Below, piece after piece: positions 24,891-33,665 of a DNA stretch of 50,330 nt. The notes beneath the pieces were generated by a model. That model saw only the letters and a program-made list of their open reading frames with translations. It made no database searches and had not been told where the DNA came from. Numbering within the stretch: the first letter of the stretch is position 1; each line of letters starts with the position of its first letter. A program made the translations under genes and the position numbers. This DNA is from Spirulina subsalsa FACHB-351 (GTDB lineage: Bacteria > Cyanobacteriota > Cyanobacteriia > Cyanobacteriales > Spirulinaceae): NCBI RefSeq assembly GCF_026130165.1, contig NZ_JAIHOM010000024.1:1-50330 (forward strand), written 5' to 3'.

Positions 24891-25311
24891 CTAAGGCTAG
24901 AGGGTCTGATCCCATTCAGGGAGCAAGGGACAAGAAGAGTGAAAACAACCTTGTCTTGCCCTTGAGTAATAACTTCACGATTTGTTAATATTTCTGACAA
25001 AACCCCTAAATACAGCAATTTCGGGGAAATCACTGTTGCAAGGCCTTCGCGGAAACGAATAAACTTGGAAGGGAGAAAATTCTGAAAACTTTATAAAATC
25101 GTCCTCAGCCTCAAGTCTCTAATCTGGCATTGGATGGTTTACTCTCAAACTTCTAAAGGCTAGCATGACAAGCAACGAGCAGAAATTTTTCCGAAAAGGG
25201 TTGCTTTGGTTTCATCCTAGGGAAATGCTTCTATAATTTGTCAGGCTTTGGTGTTCCATCTTGTGGATTCCATCTTTTCATTCCATCTTCAAAACAGGGT
25301 TTTTCTATACC
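24891..25311. other. 421-base gap between the psbO terminator and sigF
   Basis: No gene or RNA is visible. The frame of sigF stays open up to a TTG at 25261, but the coding-like part begins at the ATG at 25312. The region presumably contains the sigF promoter; no confident -35/-10 pair was found. Confidence 0.4.
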
Positions 25312-26142
25312 ATGTCTACTGCCGTGTCTCGTTCTATCCGACCTGATCATTCATCTACTGATAGTTTACCCAGTCCTGACCTCCCAACTATCAGTTTGAA
25401 GAGTGATAGTTTGGAATTATTGCGCCAATACCAAGAAAATCCGGACTCGACCTTGCGCAATGAGATTGTCACCCTGAATTTAGGCTTAGTGCGGAAAGAA
25501 GCACACCACTGGGTCAAACAATGCACGGAAAGCTATGAAGATTTGTTACAAGTGGGGTGTTTAGGTTTAATTCGAGCGATTGAACGGTTTGATCTCTCGA
25601 AAGGTCATGCTTTTAGTTCGTTTGCCATTCCCTATATTCGGGGCGAAATTCAGCACTATTTGCGGGATAAAGGCTCTTCGGTGCGGATTCCGAGACGATG
25701 GTTAGAACTGCGGCAACAGGCGATCGCCAGCACCCGTTCTCTGAGGGCTGAACTGAACCGCCCCCCGACGGATCAGGAGATTGCCGAAAAGGTGGGATTG
25801 TCCCTGATGGAGTGGCAAGAGATTCAACTGGCCTATCAAAATCGAGAACCCCTAAGTTTAGACCTCCCCGTTGGGGAAGGAGATGAGGGTCTGACCAGTT
25901 TAGGGGAATTAGTTCCCGATCATCAGTATCGCAGTTTCCAACTCGCCCAAGAAGATCGCATTCGTCTGCAACAGTCTTTAGTCCAACTCGAACAACGCAC
26001 CCGAGATGTTCTAGAATTCGTTTTTCTGCATGATTTAACCCAAAAAGAAGTAGCCGAACGCATGGGGATTAGTGTGGTGACAGTCTCCCGTCGGGTCAAA
26101 AAAGGTCTAAACGCCCTGAAGGGTTTGATGGGAAAAGGCTAG
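25312..26142 (+). CDS. sigF: Group 3 RNA polymerase sigma factor, SigF type
   Basis: The 276-residue protein is a SigB/SigF-like sigma factor. Region 2 is seen in EDLLQVGCLGLIRAIERFD and FSSFAIPYIRGEIQHYLRD, region 3 in RIPRRWLELRQQ through PPTDQEIAEKVGLS, and region 4 with its helix-turn-helix in LTQKEVAERMGISVVTVSRR. In Synechocystis the SigF orthologue controls pilin genes, motility and secreted products; that role here is by homology. The ATG at 25312 is preferred to an upstream TTG at 25261, whose 17 added residues are hydrophobic and not family-like. No anti-sigma gene is adjacent. Confidence 0.92.
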   Translation: MSTAVSRSIRPDHSSTDSLPSPDLPTISLKSDSLELLRQYQENPDSTLRNEIVTLNLGLVRKEAHHWVKQCTESYEDLLQVGCLGLIRAIERFDLSKGHAFSSFAIPYIRGEIQHYLRDKGSSVRIPRRWLELRQQAIASTRSLRAELNRPPTDQEIAEKVGLSLMEWQEIQLAYQNREPLSLDLPVGEGDEGLTSLGELVPDHQYRSFQLAQEDRIRLQQSLVQLEQRTRDVLEFVFLHDLTQKEVAERMGISVVTVSRRVKKGLNALKGLMGKG

Positions 26143-26263
26143 TATGAGGGGAGAATCTCTAGTCACCACCGGAACTTAACGACTTGCAGATGACAGATCG
26201 TTCTTCGTCTAGAATTGGGGGTGATGGGATTCAATCTATCTAATTGATTCAGGCTGAGGAGAG

Positions 26264-27256
26264 ATGGCTAAATACAACTTACTTCTTTTACTGTCTGCGA
26301 TCGCCCTTTCCCTAGGAATAAGCGGTTGCGAGTCTCTACCCTTCTTCGGAGGTGACAATTTTGATGATGGTGGAGATTCAGAAATCGTAGTACAAGACCC
26401 CCCACCCCCGCCCCAAGAGTTGCCCGAGGCTGAGGAAGAAGAGGCAGAAGAAGACCCAGATTTTGAAGATCCCCTCGTGACCGGAGAAGCGGCCCAGACC
26501 GCCGCCGCTCAAGGCTTAATCCGCCTCCCCAGTGGGGAAGTATTACGCCAGAGTGTTCAAGAACAGGCCGGACGGAGTGATCCCTTCGCCACCATTCCCG
26601 TCGCGCCAACCACTCGCACCCAAATCGCCCAAGCTGCCGCGCCTCCACCGGGAGCCCCAGGAGCCCCAGGCAGCCCCGCTCCAGCACGCCCCCCCATCAC
26701 CCCCATCCGGATTCCTCAACGTCCTCCCAGTCCCTTTGATGGTGTGAGAGCGTCCGATCGTTTACCGCCCCCAAGAGTCCCGAATCCCCAAGGTCAAGGA
26801 GTCCCAGTCTCCCCCGGTCAAGCCCCATCAGGAGATACCGCCCAAACTCCCCCGGCCCCCGGAATCCCTGCCGCCCCCACCGAAACCCCTTCGGTTCCCG
26901 GAATTCCCTCCCCCAATGGGGTAGAACCCCCACGACCAGATTTTATCCCTGACCTGCCCTCGCTACCTGAACCCACCTTAGCCCAAGCGGTGCAGGTGAC
27001 GGGGGTGGTGACGGTAAACGGGGAAACCCGAGCGATTTTACAAGCCCCTACTGAAAAAAGTCGTTATGTCCGAGTGGGGGACTATTTAGCCAATGGACAG
27101 GTTTTAGTGAAACGGATTGAAGTCCGAGGACGCGCTCAACCGGTGGTTATTTTGGAAGAGTTAGGGATGGAAGTGACTCGCGCTGTGGGTGAACCCCCGG
27201 CCTCGGAGACTCCCTCGGAAACGGTATCTTTAAGGCGAGGTCGTCCGAGTAGTTAG
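26264..27256 (+). CDS. Proline-rich lipoprotein with C-terminal PilP-like beta domain
   Basis: The 330-residue protein has a lipoprotein signal peptide ending in the lipobox ISGC (Cys22). It is followed by an acidic stretch (about 35-70) and a long Pro/Ala/Gly-rich linker (about 115-235), probably spanning the periplasm. The last 90 residues contain VTGVVTVNGETRAIL, VRVGDYLANGQVLVKRIE and VVILEELGMEV, a pattern like the small beta domain of type IV pilus PilP. The function is therefore possibly envelope or pilus related, which fits the adjacent sigF, but no named family is certain. Confidence 0.65.
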   Translation: MAKYNLLLLLSAIALSLGISGCESLPFFGGDNFDDGGDSEIVVQDPPPPPQELPEAEEEEAEEDPDFEDPLVTGEAAQTAAAQGLIRLPSGEVLRQSVQEQAGRSDPFATIPVAPTTRTQIAQAAAPPPGAPGAPGSPAPARPPITPIRIPQRPPSPFDGVRASDRLPPPRVPNPQGQGVPVSPGQAPSGDTAQTPPAPGIPAAPTETPSVPGIPSPNGVEPPRPDFIPDLPSLPEPTLAQAVQVTGVVTVNGETRAILQAPTEKSRYVRVGDYLANGQVLVKRIEVRGRAQPVVILEELGMEVTRAVGEPPASETPSETVSLRRGRPSS

Positions 27257-27282
27257 GGCTTACGGAATAAGTCCGGGAGTCG

Positions 27283-27366
27283 GGGAGCAGGGGAGCAGGG
27301 GAGAGGGGGAGCGGGGGAGCAGGGGAGCAGGGGGGCAGGGGAGCAGGGGAGCAGGGGGGCAGGGGA
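27283..27366. repeat. G-rich degenerate tandem repeat (GGGGAGCAGG-like)
   Basis: Units of about 8-10 bases, GGGGAGCA or GGGGGGCA, repeat roughly nine times after the lipoprotein stop. The tract switches abruptly to the heptamer array at 27374. Confidence 0.8.
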
Positions 27367-27373
27367 GAAATTA

Positions 27374-27443
27374 CCTATTCCCTATTCCCTATTCCCTATT
27401 CCCTATTCCCTATTCCCTATTCCCTATTCCCTATTCCCTATTC
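27374..27443. repeat. Ten perfect copies of heptamer CCTATTC (STRR-type)
   Basis: The seven-base unit repeats ten times without error. Such short tandemly repeated heptamers are typical of cyanobacterial intergenic DNA. Copy number is likely variable between strains. Confidence 0.9.
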
Positions 27444-27508
27444 CCTTGTTAAATTCAGATTGTCAATCGGCTTTGGTCATTCGGAATAGACCCAAACAGA
27501 GCAAGAAG

Positions 27509-27763
27509 ATGAAGCAGAGTACGGAAATTTATTGTTCTCAAATGCCCTTGGCCGTTTATCGAGAGGTCGCGGCTCATTTACGGCAAGTGGTGGGGGTTTC
27601 TGTCACCCTTACCCCCCAAGAAGAGGGGAAATTCAACTATCAACAGAGTCAAATCGCTTCCCTGTGTTTAGAGTATGAAGAGCAGGAGGAACAAGTGCAG
27701 CAAGTTCAGAACATTTTGGATTATTATGCCCGAAAACATGGGGCTTGGCAGGAGAAATCTTAG
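27509..27763 (+). CDS. Small conserved-looking hypothetical protein (84 aa)
   Basis: The 84-residue protein begins MKQSTEIYCSQMPLAVYREV and consists of a predicted helix, a strand region (VSVTLTPQEEGKFNYQQSQI) and a long Gln/Glu-rich helix. There is no known motif. The ATG at 27509 is chosen since the 21 codons before it overlap low-complexity intergenic sequence. The SulP transporter gene follows 27 bases later, so the two may be co-transcribed. Confidence 0.6.
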   Translation: MKQSTEIYCSQMPLAVYREVAAHLRQVVGVSVTLTPQEEGKFNYQQSQIASLCLEYEEQEEQVQQVQNILDYYARKHGAWQEKS

Positions 27764-27790
27764 CGGAAGACCAAAATTGATGCAGTTCAG

Positions 27791-30076
27791 ATGAACTTTA
27801 AAGAAGAACTGGAACCGAGTCGCTTGATTCCCAGCTTAACGGCCGGGGTGGTGGTGGGTATTATCCGCGTGAGTTTGTGCTTCTCCTATGCGGTGTTTAT
27901 TTTTTCTGGGCCTTTGACGGACTATCTCCCTTGGGGGATTGGGATGCTGTTGTTTAGTGGCGCTGTGGTGAGTTTTTGGCTGGCGCTGACCAGTTCCTCA
28001 GAGAATGTGGTGGCTCACCCTCAACCCCAGTCTACGGCGGTTTTAGCGCTGTTGGTGCCGCCCATTGTGGCGCAAATGGCTCCGGATGCGGGGGGGGAGG
28101 CGCTGTTTTTAACGACGATGGCGGCGATCGCACTTTCCACCCTCATTACAGCCGGGGCCTTTTGGGGTCTGGGGTTTCTCCAATTGGGCAACCTCATCCG
28201 CTTTTTCCCCTACCCCGTCATTGGGGGATTTATTGCCGGGAGTGGTTGGTTATTGGTGCGGAGTCCTTTACAAGCTATGGCCGCTCGTCCCTTGACTTTT
28301 AGCACCCTGGGCAGTTTCTTCCAAGGGGATATTTTCTATCACTGGTTCACAGGGGTAGTCTTTGGGAGTGGGTTATTAATCCTGTCCCGTCGTTCTAATC
28401 ACTGGTCTTTAGTGCCGGGGGGATTGTTCCTGGCGATCGCGCTTTTTTATGCCATCTTAGGCATCACCCACACTGACATTAACACCGCCCGCCTCCAAGG
28501 ATGGTTATTGGCCAACAACACCGACGGGGGATTATGGCATCCCCTCACTTGGCATCACCTCTCAACCATTGAATGGTCAGTAGTGTGGCAACAAACCCCC
28601 CACTTTGCCACCATTGCCATTGTCAGTGTCGTGAGTTTGTTATTAAACGTCAGTGGCATTGAATTAGCCGTCGCCCGAGATATGGACTTAGATCAGGAAT
28701 TACGCACCGTTGGCCTAGCGAATATAGTAGCGGGGTTAGGCTGTGGGGCTATTAGCTACCATGCCTTGGGATCCTCGGTGTTACCCTATCGCATGGGGGC
28801 TAAAAGTCGCTTAGTGGGGGTGGGGGTGGCTGTGGTGTCTGCCATTGCCTTGATTTTCGGCTCTACGGTGGTGGCCTTTTTGCCCAAGTTTGTCTTAGGA
28901 GGGTTAACCTTGTTCTTGGGCTTTGGCTTCCTCTGGGAATGGGTCATAGAAGCGCGGCACAAGTTACCCCGTCTGGATTATGCCATTGTCTGGGGGATTT
29001 TATTGGTGGTGGCCAGCTTTGGGTTTTTGGAAGGTGTGAGTTTGGGGTTAGCGGTTGCGATCGCCACCTTTGCCGTTAACTATAGCCGCATTAACCCCAT
29101 CCAACTCACCTTTTCCGGCGCATCCTACCCCAGTCAAGTGATTCGCCTCCCCTACCAAAAGCGCATCTTGGCTCAAAAAGGACAACAAATCCTGATCCTC
29201 GTCCTCCATCAATTCCTCTTTTTCGGCACCGCCCACAAACTCCTCGAATACATTCAAGAGCGTCTTCTAGCCCCCACCCAAGAAGAAAGTAAGTTAGACA
29301 TCAACGCCAAAATTCAGTTTATCCTCCTCGATTTTAGCCAAGTATCCGGCCTAGACTCCTCCGCCGTCCGCAGTTTCGTCCGGATTCAACAAATCGCCAG
29401 CCAACAAGAGATCACCCTCGTTTTTAGTCATTTGCGCCCTTCTCTGCTCTCTCAACTGCAACAAGGTGGCTGTTTTGACCATCCTCAACCCCACTGTCAA
29501 CAGTGGAATATTTTCCCGGATTTGGAACGGGCCTTAGAATGGTGCGAAGATCAGATTATCCACCATCATCTCTTTCCCTATCGTCGTCTGTTTCCTGACT
29601 TAGATCAGTGGTTGGAACAGATGCAATCAGAACAGTTAATTCTTGAACTTCAGGCCGTCTTTGGGGATGTGGCCAAAGTGCAGAAATTTCTCCACTATCT
29701 CGAACCGAGGGAGTTTCCGGCCGCTCATACCCTCTTCCATCAAGGAGATGCCGCAGAAGGATTATATTTAGTGGCCTCTGGTCAACTCAGCGCCTATCTA
29801 GAACAATCCGACGGAGAAATTAAGCGCTTGTGGCGGTTTAATCCGGGGAGTATTGTGGGTAAAACTGGGTTATCGAGTGATCAAGTCCGTCTCTCTTCCG
29901 TCATTATCGACCAACCCAGTTTACTATATTATCTCTCCCCTGGAGCCCTCCAACACCTCTCCCAAGAAGCCCCAGACCTTGCCCTCCAGTTTGAACATTT
30001 TCTCTTGCAATTGCTCTGTGAGGAGCGTTTAAATGAGCGACAACGGGCTATTAATAAGGGGGTGGGTTGGGATTAA
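27791..30076 (+). CDS. SulP/SLC26-type transporter with STAS and cyclic-nucleotide-binding domains
   Basis: The 761-residue protein has three parts. Residues 10-430 form the SulP membrane domain with about 12-14 helices. Residues about 460-590 form a STAS domain (IQFILLDFSQVSGLDSSAVRSF). Residues about 635-750 form a cNMP-binding (CRP-type) fold, with FHQGDAAEGLYLVASGQLSAYL and a following GSIVGKTG. The phosphate-binding cassette is not a clear match to the cAMP-binding consensus, so ligand binding is uncertain. SulP proteins carry sulfate, bicarbonate (BicA type) or other anions. The substrate cannot be assigned. It converges on the AAA/TOPRIM pair. Confidence 0.87.
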   Translation: MNFKEELEPSRLIPSLTAGVVVGIIRVSLCFSYAVFIFSGPLTDYLPWGIGMLLFSGAVVSFWLALTSSSENVVAHPQPQSTAVLALLVPPIVAQMAPDAGGEALFLTTMAAIALSTLITAGAFWGLGFLQLGNLIRFFPYPVIGGFIAGSGWLLVRSPLQAMAARPLTFSTLGSFFQGDIFYHWFTGVVFGSGLLILSRRSNHWSLVPGGLFLAIALFYAILGITHTDINTARLQGWLLANNTDGGLWHPLTWHHLSTIEWSVVWQQTPHFATIAIVSVVSLLLNVSGIELAVARDMDLDQELRTVGLANIVAGLGCGAISYHALGSSVLPYRMGAKSRLVGVGVAVVSAIALIFGSTVVAFLPKFVLGGLTLFLGFGFLWEWVIEARHKLPRLDYAIVWGILLVVASFGFLEGVSLGLAVAIATFAVNYSRINPIQLTFSGASYPSQVIRLPYQKRILAQKGQQILILVLHQFLFFGTAHKLLEYIQERLLAPTQEESKLDINAKIQFILLDFSQVSGLDSSAVRSFVRIQQIASQQEITLVFSHLRPSLLSQLQQGGCFDHPQPHCQQWNIFPDLERALEWCEDQIIHHHLFPYRRLFPDLDQWLEQMQSEQLILELQAVFGDVAKVQKFLHYLEPREFPAAHTLFHQGDAAEGLYLVASGQLSAYLEQSDGEIKRLWRFNPGSIVGKTGLSSDQVRLSSVIIDQPSLLYYLSPGALQHLSQEAPDLALQFEHFLLQLLCEERLNERQRAINKGVGWD

Positions 30077-30082
30077 TTGATT

Positions 30083-30919
30083 TCAACTTTTGGAAAAATC
30101 AGTCTCCTCAATCAACTGACGAAGTTTCTGCCATTCTGGCAACCACTCCCAGACCCCATCTTTACGTTCAATTCGAGTCACAACTTTTTCAATAAATACT
30201 TCCTCTGGGTGCTTTTTATTTGCACTATCTTCAAATCCAAAATCGCGAAGTTTTTCTCTCATGGCGTAGAGTAAATCCTTCCCCGCAAAATAATGGAGAT
30301 AATTTTGAAAACGAGATCCTGCTGATTTGAATTTAGGAAGTAAATCCCTGAATTTCCCTTGCACATTTTCGGGTGACACAATTCTCTCGCCCTTATATTC
30401 TCTAACAATTTCAGCTATCCTTACTTCACAGTAATCTTCGCCTAGTGTGGGCGGGAATGAATGTCCTTGTCGAACTTTGTCGCCCCAAAAATTCTTAAAC
30501 TTTTCGCAAGCTAAAGCAGTTCTTGCCGCCGAATATGCAGCAATTTTCTCCGCTGCTTGGTCTAAAGCATTCTGATAATCAGAGTCTAATGGTGCTTTCT
30601 TTCCTAATGCGTTTCGGACGACTACCGGATCGATTAAATAGTTTTCAATCTCTTTTCTCTCCCACGCCCAACCGACCCATATTTGATCATATACACATTG
30701 AATGGGTTCATTGGTTATTTCCCAATCTCGACAATCAAAATCATGATCGACCAAACAAGCTAAATTGGGTTGTCGGCGACGGTCGGCGATAATACTACTC
30801 AGAAAGCTGGACGTTTTGCCCCCGAGAGGGCGAATTTCACATTTGGGTAATAACTGACGAATAACGCGAATATCAATGCTTTTCGGACTTCCTTCGCAGT
30901 AAAGATTCGTTACAGACAC
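30083..30919 (-). CDS. TOPRIM/DUF4435-like protein, second gene of a PARIS-like pair (AriB-like)
   Basis: The 278-residue protein has TOPRIM-type motifs: YCEGSPKSID near the N-terminus with the conserved Glu, CLVDHDFD (about residues 55-62) with the D-x-D pair, and WERKEIENYLIDP (about 86-98), typical of DUF4435/OLD-type nuclease domains. The rest is helical and without known motifs. Its start overlaps the end of the AAA ATPase gene by 10 bases, so the two are translationally coupled. In PARIS the ATPase (AriA) holds and releases the TOPRIM effector (AriB), which cleaves a host tRNA during infection. Assignment to PARIS is an inference from gene order and motifs; other ATPase/TOPRIM defence pairs remain possible. 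Confidence 0.65.
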   Translation of the reverse strand: MSVTNLYCEGSPKSIDIRVIRQLLPKCEIRPLGGKTSSFLSSIIADRRRQPNLACLVDHDFDCRDWEITNEPIQCVYDQIWVGWAWERKEIENYLIDPVVVRNALGKKAPLDSDYQNALDQAAEKIAAYSAARTALACEKFKNFWGDKVRQGHSFPPTLGEDYCEVRIAEIVREYKGERIVSPENVQGKFRDLLPKFKSAGSRFQNYLHYFAGKDLLYAMREKLRDFGFEDSANKKHPEEVFIEKVVTRIERKDGVWEWLPEWQKLRQLIEETDFSKS

Positions 30920-32019
30920 AGCGTTCCTCCCGGTAAACGGTAGGTTTCACCTTCTCCAACAATATTGCTTACCGAGTCGGAGTGAGTGGTAATAATAAAT
31001 TGACAGGTCGGTTCAATTTTCATCAGTTGCGAGACAAAATATTGAGCAGCCGGAGGATGTAAATTCAAATCTATTTCATCGATTAAGACTACCGAATAAG
31101 CAATTTGTTGTCTGACAAATTCATATAATAAAGGAAAAACTGACTGCTCTCCGGCTGACATTTCTTCAACGTCATAGGTTCTATATCCATCATTCAGAAG
31201 AAAATAAGTTTCTGAACCTGTCGGATCATTTTGACTAGGCAGTTTTTCGACCCCAGCAAATGAGCGATCGGGAAAGACTTTTTTATAAAGTCTTTCTATC
31301 TGCAATAAATAACTATTTGAATAATCACCAATTCCTGATTCTTGATTTCTGTGCCAATCAATCAGATATTGTCGTAAAATCCCGACTCCAACATCAAAGG
31401 ATGCTTCACTACTACTTTCGTGGAGATTGTCTCTGCTACTGTCTGGCGTGGAATGGGAACCTAAGTTCCTAAATTGGTCAAACCAAAAAACTCCGGGAAG
31501 TTTCGCAAAATAAGGTTGGACAGATTGATCTCTCCTATTGATAAACCATTGAGCATAATATCTTCCTCTAAATTGGGCGCGTTCTGCTGGAGTATCTCCC
31601 GCTTTCCAAAAATCACCGTTTAACAAAAGGCGAACTCTCCGGCTGTCTCCGGGTTCGACAAATTCGCGCATCTCTTTGAACTCGTCCGGTTGAGCATCGT
31701 ACCATTTTTGGGCTAGTTTAGAAGTGGTTTTTAATTCTTCCTCCTCAAATAAAATCTGCATCTCAATTTTGGGCGATCCCCACCTAAAATGGCGACCGGG
31801 AAGGAAACCGATCCAGTTGAAATCTGCTACATCTCGAATCCGACCAGTTGCTAAGGCTAAAGGAAGCGCGATCGCCTGTAAAAGGGTGGTTTTACCTGTT
31901 CCGTTATCGCCGAGGATCAAATAGCGATCGCTCACCTCGTCCAGAATATTATTCTTGAACGAAATTTCTAGGTCTTTAAATCGTTTGAAGTTGTGAATTT
32001 TAATTGATTCGACTTTCAT
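30910..32019 (-). CDS. AAA-family (SMC/RecF-like) ATPase, first gene of a PARIS-like pair (AriA-like)
   Basis: The 369-residue ATPase begins MKVESIKIHNFKRFKDLEIS, the classic start of AAA_15/AAA_21 proteins. Walker A is LGDNGTGKTTLLQ, the signature-like loop is EEMSAGEQSVFPLLYEF, Walker B is YSVVLIDEIDLNLHP, and the switch histidine is in FIITTHSDSVSN. No long coiled coil separates the lobes, so it is a compact ATPase like AriA. The ATG at 32019 is used because 29 residues encoded upstream do not resemble the family. The TOPRIM gene overlaps its end. It lies divergent from arsR, beside the convergent SulP gene, and no transposase is adjacent. Confidence 0.75.
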   Translation of the reverse strand: MKVESIKIHNFKRFKDLEISFKNNILDEVSDRYLILGDNGTGKTTLLQAIALPLALATGRIRDVADFNWIGFLPGRHFRWGSPKIEMQILFEEEELKTTSKLAQKWYDAQPDEFKEMREFVEPGDSRRVRLLLNGDFWKAGDTPAERAQFRGRYYAQWFINRRDQSVQPYFAKLPGVFWFDQFRNLGSHSTPDSSRDNLHESSSEASFDVGVGILRQYLIDWHRNQESGIGDYSNSYLLQIERLYKKVFPDRSFAGVEKLPSQNDPTGSETYFLLNDGYRTYDVEEMSAGEQSVFPLLYEFVRQQIAYSVVLIDEIDLNLHPPAAQYFVSQLMKIEPTCQFIITTHSDSVSNIVGEGETYRLPGGTLCL

Positions 32020-32113
32020 ATAATTAAAAGAAAATTTAAAGAATGAGCTTTCCCGCCATTGTAGCGGCGGCAGATGCCATAGTAAAAGCGGGAGACCTGA
32101 ACCCATTTCAGGA

Positions 32114-32143
32114 TTGAATCTCCGGCGAGCCTTGACCTATAAT
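32114..32143 (+). promoter_or_regulatory. Candidate sigma-70 promoter of arsR
   Basis: TTGAAT at 32114-32119 and a perfect TATAAT at 32138-32143 are separated by 18 bases. The arsR start codon follows at 32171. No ArsR-type palindrome overlaps this one, in contrast to the promoter at 32581. Confidence 0.4.
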
Positions 32144-32170
32144 ACCCAGCAGATATTTCAAAGAAAATTG

Positions 32171-32494
32171 ATGCAACTATCCTCTCCTAGTGATGCTACC
32201 ACCCTACAAGCCAGTTTTCAGGCTTTATCTGATCCCCTACGGCTGCAAATCATCGACCTCCTGCGGACTGAGGAGTTGTGTGTGTGTGAATTAGGCGATC
32301 GCCTCACCGTTGCCCAGTCTAAGCTATCCTTTCACCTCAAAATCCTCAAATCCGCGAATCTCATCCTCCCCCGTCAAGCTGGACGCTGGATTTATTACCG
32401 CCTCAATCTCAGTCAATTTGTCCTTTTAGAGCAGTATTTCGCCGAATTACGTCGTTTTAGCCCCATTATTGCCGCTCGTCCTTGTGAAGAATAG
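32171..32494 (+). CDS. arsR: ArsR/SmtB-family arsenic-responsive repressor
   Basis: The 107-residue winged-helix regulator has LSDPLRLQIIDLL, the ELCVCEL metalloid-binding cysteine motif, the recognition helix AQSKLSFHLKILKSANLI and the wing GRWIYYRLN. It binds operator DNA and releases it when As(III) or Sb(III) binds the cysteines. It lies on the same strand as the ars genes, 116 bases upstream of the next gene, with a matching palindrome in between. The ATG at 32171 is preferred to a TTG at 32114. Confidence 0.93.
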   Translation: MQLSSPSDATTLQASFQALSDPLRLQIIDLLRTEELCVCELGDRLTVAQSKLSFHLKILKSANLILPRQAGRWIYYRLNLSQFVLLEQYFAELRRFSPIIAARPCEE

Positions 32495-32560
32495 GGAGTG
32501 AAGAACCTAACTGAATTCTTCCACCCTCAATTTACCTGTCCTTTAAGTTCCCTTAATGTT

Positions 32561-32586
32561 TATATCAAATATTTTTGATATATAAT
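32561..32586 (+). promoter_or_regulatory. ArsR operator overlapping a TATAAT box, upstream of the pstS-acr3-arsH-arsC operon
   Basis: TATATCAA (32561-32568) and TTGATATA (32575-32582) are perfect 8-bp inverted arms around a 6-base centre, giving the ATCAA-N6-TTGAT core known for cyanobacterial ArsR sites. The second arm overlaps a TATAAT at 32581-32586, and the start codon is at 32611. No good -35 is visible. Bound ArsR would block RNA polymerase directly. Confidence 0.75.
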
Positions 32587-32610
32587 ACTCAACGAACCCC
32601 AAAAAACACT

Positions 32611-33645
32611 ATGACCCCATCTACCCCACTCAAAACTAGCGCCCTGAGTGTTGCCTCTGCCCTCCTTCTAGCCGCTTGCAACCAAGCGCAGTCCCAACCC
32701 CCCCAACCCATTCGCATTGATGGTTCTAGCACCGTTTACCCCATCACTCAGGCCGTGGTGGAGGAATTCCAAGAACACAGTCAAACCAAAGAAAGAAACG
32801 CTAAAACCCCCGTTCAAATTAGCGTGGATATTTCCGGCACCAGTGGGGGATTTAGAAAATTTTGCCGGGGGGAAACCCAAATTAGTGGGGCATCTCGTCC
32901 CATTAGTCAAGAGGAAATTGTGGCCTGTCGGGAGAGTAAAGTTCCCTATCTAGAAATTCCTGTTGCTTTTGATGCTTTAACCGTTGTGGTGAACCCACAA
33001 AATAACTGGATGGATAGCATCACCTTAGAGGAGTTAAAAACCCTCTGGCATCCTAACGCGGAAGGACAGATTAGAAACTGGAATCAAATTCGTCCCAGTT
33101 TACCCGATCGTCCGATTAATCTCTTTGGTGCCGATGTAGACTCTGGAACTTACGACTATTTTAATGAAGCTGTAATGGCTGAAATTAAAATCAGTCGGAA
33201 AGATTATGTGGGGAACGAAGATGATAATTTAACGGTTCAAGCGGTGAGTCAAGATGTTAACGCACTGGGCTATTTTGGCTTGGCTTATTATGAACAAAAT
33301 CAACACCGCTTAAAAGCGTTAGCTATTGACAATGGCAATGGGGCTATCTTACCATCCCGGGAAACCGTAGCTGATGCGACCTATCAACCCTTGGGTCGTC
33401 CTTTGTTTATTTATGTCAACTTGGCAATGGCACAAAAGAATCCTAAGTTGCAGGAATTTATCCGATTTTATCTGGATAATGGGGAACGAATTGCCGAAAA
33501 AATAGGCTATATTCCTCTGCCAGAAGAAGCCTATGAGTTAGGGAAAGTCATCCTGTATAAAGGCGAGGTGGGAACGGTTTTTGGGGGTAAATCTCAATTT
33601 GATCTCACCTTACCGGATATGTTGCGCCAACCGGCTAAGTTTTAG
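32611..33645 (+). CDS. PstS/SphX-like phosphate-binding lipoprotein in the ars operon
   Basis: The 344-residue periplasmic binding protein has a lipobox LAAC (Cys22), then [20 protein letters not shown] and [16 protein letters not shown], the PstS-type phosphate contacts (SST and TSGGF). ISGASRP and [12 protein letters not shown] follow as in SphX/PstS. It is the first gene after the ArsR operator. Phosphate-binding proteins with high selectivity occur in arsenic islands and may favour phosphate over arsenate, or bind arsenate. Which ligand is preferred cannot be read from sequence. The upstream TTG at 32575 lies in the operator and is rejected as start. Confidence 0.88.
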   Translation: MTPSTPLKTSALSVASALLLAACNQAQSQPPQPIRIDGSSTVYPITQAVVEEFQEHSQTKERNAKTPVQISVDISGTSGGFRKFCRGETQISGASRPISQEEIVACRESKVPYLEIPVAFDALTVVVNPQNNWMDSITLEELKTLWHPNAEGQIRNWNQIRPSLPDRPINLFGADVDSGTYDYFNEAVMAEIKISRKDYVGNEDDNLTVQAVSQDVNALGYFGLAYYEQNQHRLKALAIDNGNGAILPSRETVADATYQPLGRPLFIYVNLAMAQKNPKLQEFIRFYLDNGERIAEKIGYIPLPEEAYELGKVILYKGEVGTVFGGKSQFDLTLPDMLRQPAKF

Positions 33646-33665
33646 TTGTTTTTTATAAAAATCTC

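Noticed and set aside
32020-32106. 29-residue upstream extension of the AAA ATPase
   Set aside because: The ATPase family starts at MKVESIKI. The extension is Leu/Trp-rich and lies within the divergent promoter region.
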